From positions 124,001-188,000 of the forward strand of contig NZ_JACHVA010000053.1 of the NCBI RefSeq assembly GCF_014230055.1: a stretch of 64,000 nt of DNA, written 5' to 3'. Shown here one piece after another: positions 62,578 through 64,000 of this stretch. How positions within the stretch are numbered: the stretch's first letter is position 1; the number at the start of each line of letters is the position of its first letter. The DNA comes from Puniceicoccus vermicola (GTDB lineage: Bacteria > Verrucomicrobiota > Verrucomicrobiia > Opitutales > Puniceicoccaceae). The notes under the pieces were generated by a model that was given only the letters and a program-made list of their open reading frames with translations, did no database searches and was not told where the DNA came from. Made by a program: the position numbers and the translations under genes.

Positions 62578-64000
62578 TTAGGAGTCTTGGGAGCAGGTTG
62601 TGGTTCCCGGTCGAAATTTACCTTCTACCATGAAGGATCTTGGTGATTGGGGGACCCCTCGTTCATTATTTCTCATAAGGCTAAGAAGAAGGTCGATTGA
62701 AGCGAAGCCCACTTGCTGGGATTGTTGGTCGATCCCGGTAACTTCCTGCATAGCCGGGGTTAGGTTTACATGAGCAAGACCTACTTCCTCTGGGTATGGG
62801 ATTTCCAGTTCTTTGAGCCACCGCTGGATTTCCGGCCCAGTTGTGACAATCGCATCAGGGCGGGAATTTTCAAACCATTGGCCGAATCTCTTCCGATTCC
62901 AGTCGCGGCTTAAAAGGAATGGAGCTTCCTCAGGTGCGGTTTTTCCTGAAAGGGCTGAGAGATAGCCGCCCTTCCAGTTGTGCTGCACTCGGTTATCTTG
63001 GTCTTCTTCCATCGCGAAACCGATCCGGTGGTATCCTATCTTCTGGAGTTCACGCATCAGTAATTGCATGGATTGAAACTGGTGGTTGCACGCTCGATAC
63101 AGCGAAGGGTGCTGAAGCGAGTATCCCAGCTCAACTGCGGAGAAGTAATGCCACCGAAAAGCCTCCAGAGACGGGCGAGATTGCGGGAGTGGTGCGACGA
63201 CTACGCCTTCGATCCCACGTTGGCGAATGATTTCACTCAGCCTGTGAGCAGACATTTCCGGTTCGTTGAGCCAAAATTCTTCAAGTTGGTACCCACATTG
63301 GCGTGCACGCTCATAGGCACCCTCCCTGTAAGCTCGATGGGTTGGATTCTTCTGCCAGTCATTGCGATCCTGATAGGCGGTCAGATACGCGATAATGTCA
63401 GGCGTCCGGTTTCGGCGATTCTCCCGAACTTTTTCCATCAATTTCTCCATATTTGGATCAGGAGCATATCCCCATTTATTGGCTAACGTCTTGATGTATC
63501 GCCGGGTTTTCTCGGGTAGGGTAGAGCTATCGCGTAGTGCCAGTGACACGGTAGTTTTGGAGTAGCCGGTTGCTTTGGCTAGATCCAGGAGAGTCGGGAC
63601 CTTGTCAGGTCTTTCTTCGGAGGTTAGGGACCGAGTCTTTTGTTTACTCCACCCGTATTTATGCAGGAGGCGATACAGCGTGGTTTTTGGCACCTTGCGA
63701 CCTAGCTTCTGAGCCAGAGCCTCTGATATCTGGTTTACCAGTTCTGGGGGATTTTCGCGGATTTCATGATTCCAGGCTTTAAAAAAATCCCGTTCTTCCT
63801 TGGGACTCATGATCGCGTTGCGGCGTCCTCCTCGATGATCTTTCGATTGAGCATTTTTGACCGGTCGTTTCTGGAGGCGGATCAGCGTAGATCGGCTAGT
63901 GCCGAGACTCTTCGCGGTTTGTTCCTGGGTGAGTCCGGCCAGCTGAGGCAGGATTATCGACTGCGCCTGCCTTAGTTCATCCAGCGTTTTTGCTTCTCGG
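62578..64000 (-). CDS. LacI-family regulator with N-terminal IS630-transposase-like DNA-binding region (partial)
   Basis: The frame stays open to the right edge (474 codons visible), so the start is outside. Before the ATG at 63810, the upstream codons read LAGLTQEQTAKSLGTSRSTL, a transposase-like homeodomain HTH. After it, MSPKEERDFFKAW then LGRKVPKTTLYRLLHKYGWS is the winged helix of IS630-type transposases. This is followed in frame by a normal LacI HTH (LLDLAKATGYSKTTVSLAL) and a periplasmic-binding-like sensor (about 300 residues, ending near GTTTCSQDS). No ATG, GTG or TTG lies just before the LacI helix, so a separate LacI start is unlikely. No DDE catalytic domain is present. It faces the sulfatase gene and may control it. 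Confidence 0.85.
   Translation of the reverse strand, partial: REAKTLDELRQAQSIILPQLAGLTQEQTAKSLGTSRSTLIRLQKRPVKNAQSKDHRGGRRNAIMSPKEERDFFKAWNHEIRENPPELVNQISEALAQKLGRKVPKTTLYRLLHKYGWSKQKTRSLTSEERPDKVPTLLDLAKATGYSKTTVSLALRDSSTLPEKTRRYIKTLANKWGYAPDPNMEKLMEKVRENRRNRTPDIIAYLTAYQDRNDWQKNPTHRAYREGAYERARQCGYQLEEFWLNEPEMSAHRLSEIIRQRGIEGVVVAPLPQSRPSLEAFRWHYFSAVELGYSLQHPSLYRACNHQFQSMQLLMRELQKIGYHRIGFAMEEDQDNRVQHNWKGGYLSALSGKTAPEEAPFLLSRDWNRKRFGQWFENSRPDAIVTTGPEIQRWLKELEIPYPEEVGLAHVNLTPAMQEVTGIDQQSQQVGFASIDLLLSLMRNNERGVPQSPRSFMVEGKFRPGTTTCSQDS

Overview
The window looks like chromosomal DNA from a Gram-negative member of the Verrucomicrobiota, probably the Opitutia/Puniceicoccales side. This is an inference from gene content. 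The main evidence is a five-gene block (19198-26677) with the order and protein architectures of the Akkermansia pilus-associated cluster Amuc_1102-1101-1100-1099-1098. Supporting signs are outer-membrane genes (TolC, secretin, lipoproteins), a heparinase-type lyase, a Cys-type sulfatase, a PPi-type phosphofructokinase and a LacI regulator. I saw no rRNA, tRNA, CRISPR array, prophage or complete insertion sequence. Most of the window is ordinary, densely packed housekeeping DNA with short operons on both strands.

Layout. 1-2493: an E1-alpha ketoacid dehydrogenase running off the left edge, and TolC. 2631-8521: small membrane protein, heparinase-like lipoprotein, NYN/YacP-like protein, DUF2851, lytic transglycosylase and an unknown anchored protein. 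8591-11593: glycine decarboxylase made of fused A and B halves. 11703-15143: trpG, nrdR, an unknown, a HIT protein and dprA. 15432-17416: groES-groEL with a clear terminator. 17817-19055: an unknown and a Nudix hydrolase. 19198-28154: the pilus cluster and a helical-repeat protein. 28233-32283: tatC, an unknown, then pilC-DUF721-lycopene cyclase domain. 32441-38778: zwf-opcA, yraN and pfp-malQ (carbon storage and pentose phosphate). 38840-40551: a structured leader with a strong terminator ahead of a GAF/SpoIIE phosphatase. 40661-46359: trpB, a TPR protein, nucleobase salvage (deoxyribosyltransferase, upp) and an Nramp-like transporter. 46388-51714: M50 protease and the trpE-sigma-M42-yicC operon. 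51843-56169: RAYT transposase, PP2C phosphatase with a miniature kinase, solute-binding lipoprotein and pyruvyltransferase. 56372-60918: VWA protein, histidine kinase and response regulator. 61161-64000: a sulfatase facing an unusual LacI regulator.

How the genes work together. trpG, trpB and trpE are dispersed rather than in one operon. zwf/opcA, pfp and malQ form a neighbourhood of glycogen/maltodextrin and hexose-phosphate genes. Pilus genes are split between the alignment/secretin block and a separate pilC. Reversible phosphorylation is represented by three systems: SpoIIE phosphatase, PP2C with mini-kinase, and the two-component pair.

The most unusual items are the right-edge regulator, which joins the DNA-binding half of an IS630-type transposase to a full LacI repressor in one continuous frame; the possible attenuator or riboswitch-like leader at 38840-39075; the Amuc_1100-like pilus block; and the mini-kinase/PP2C pair.
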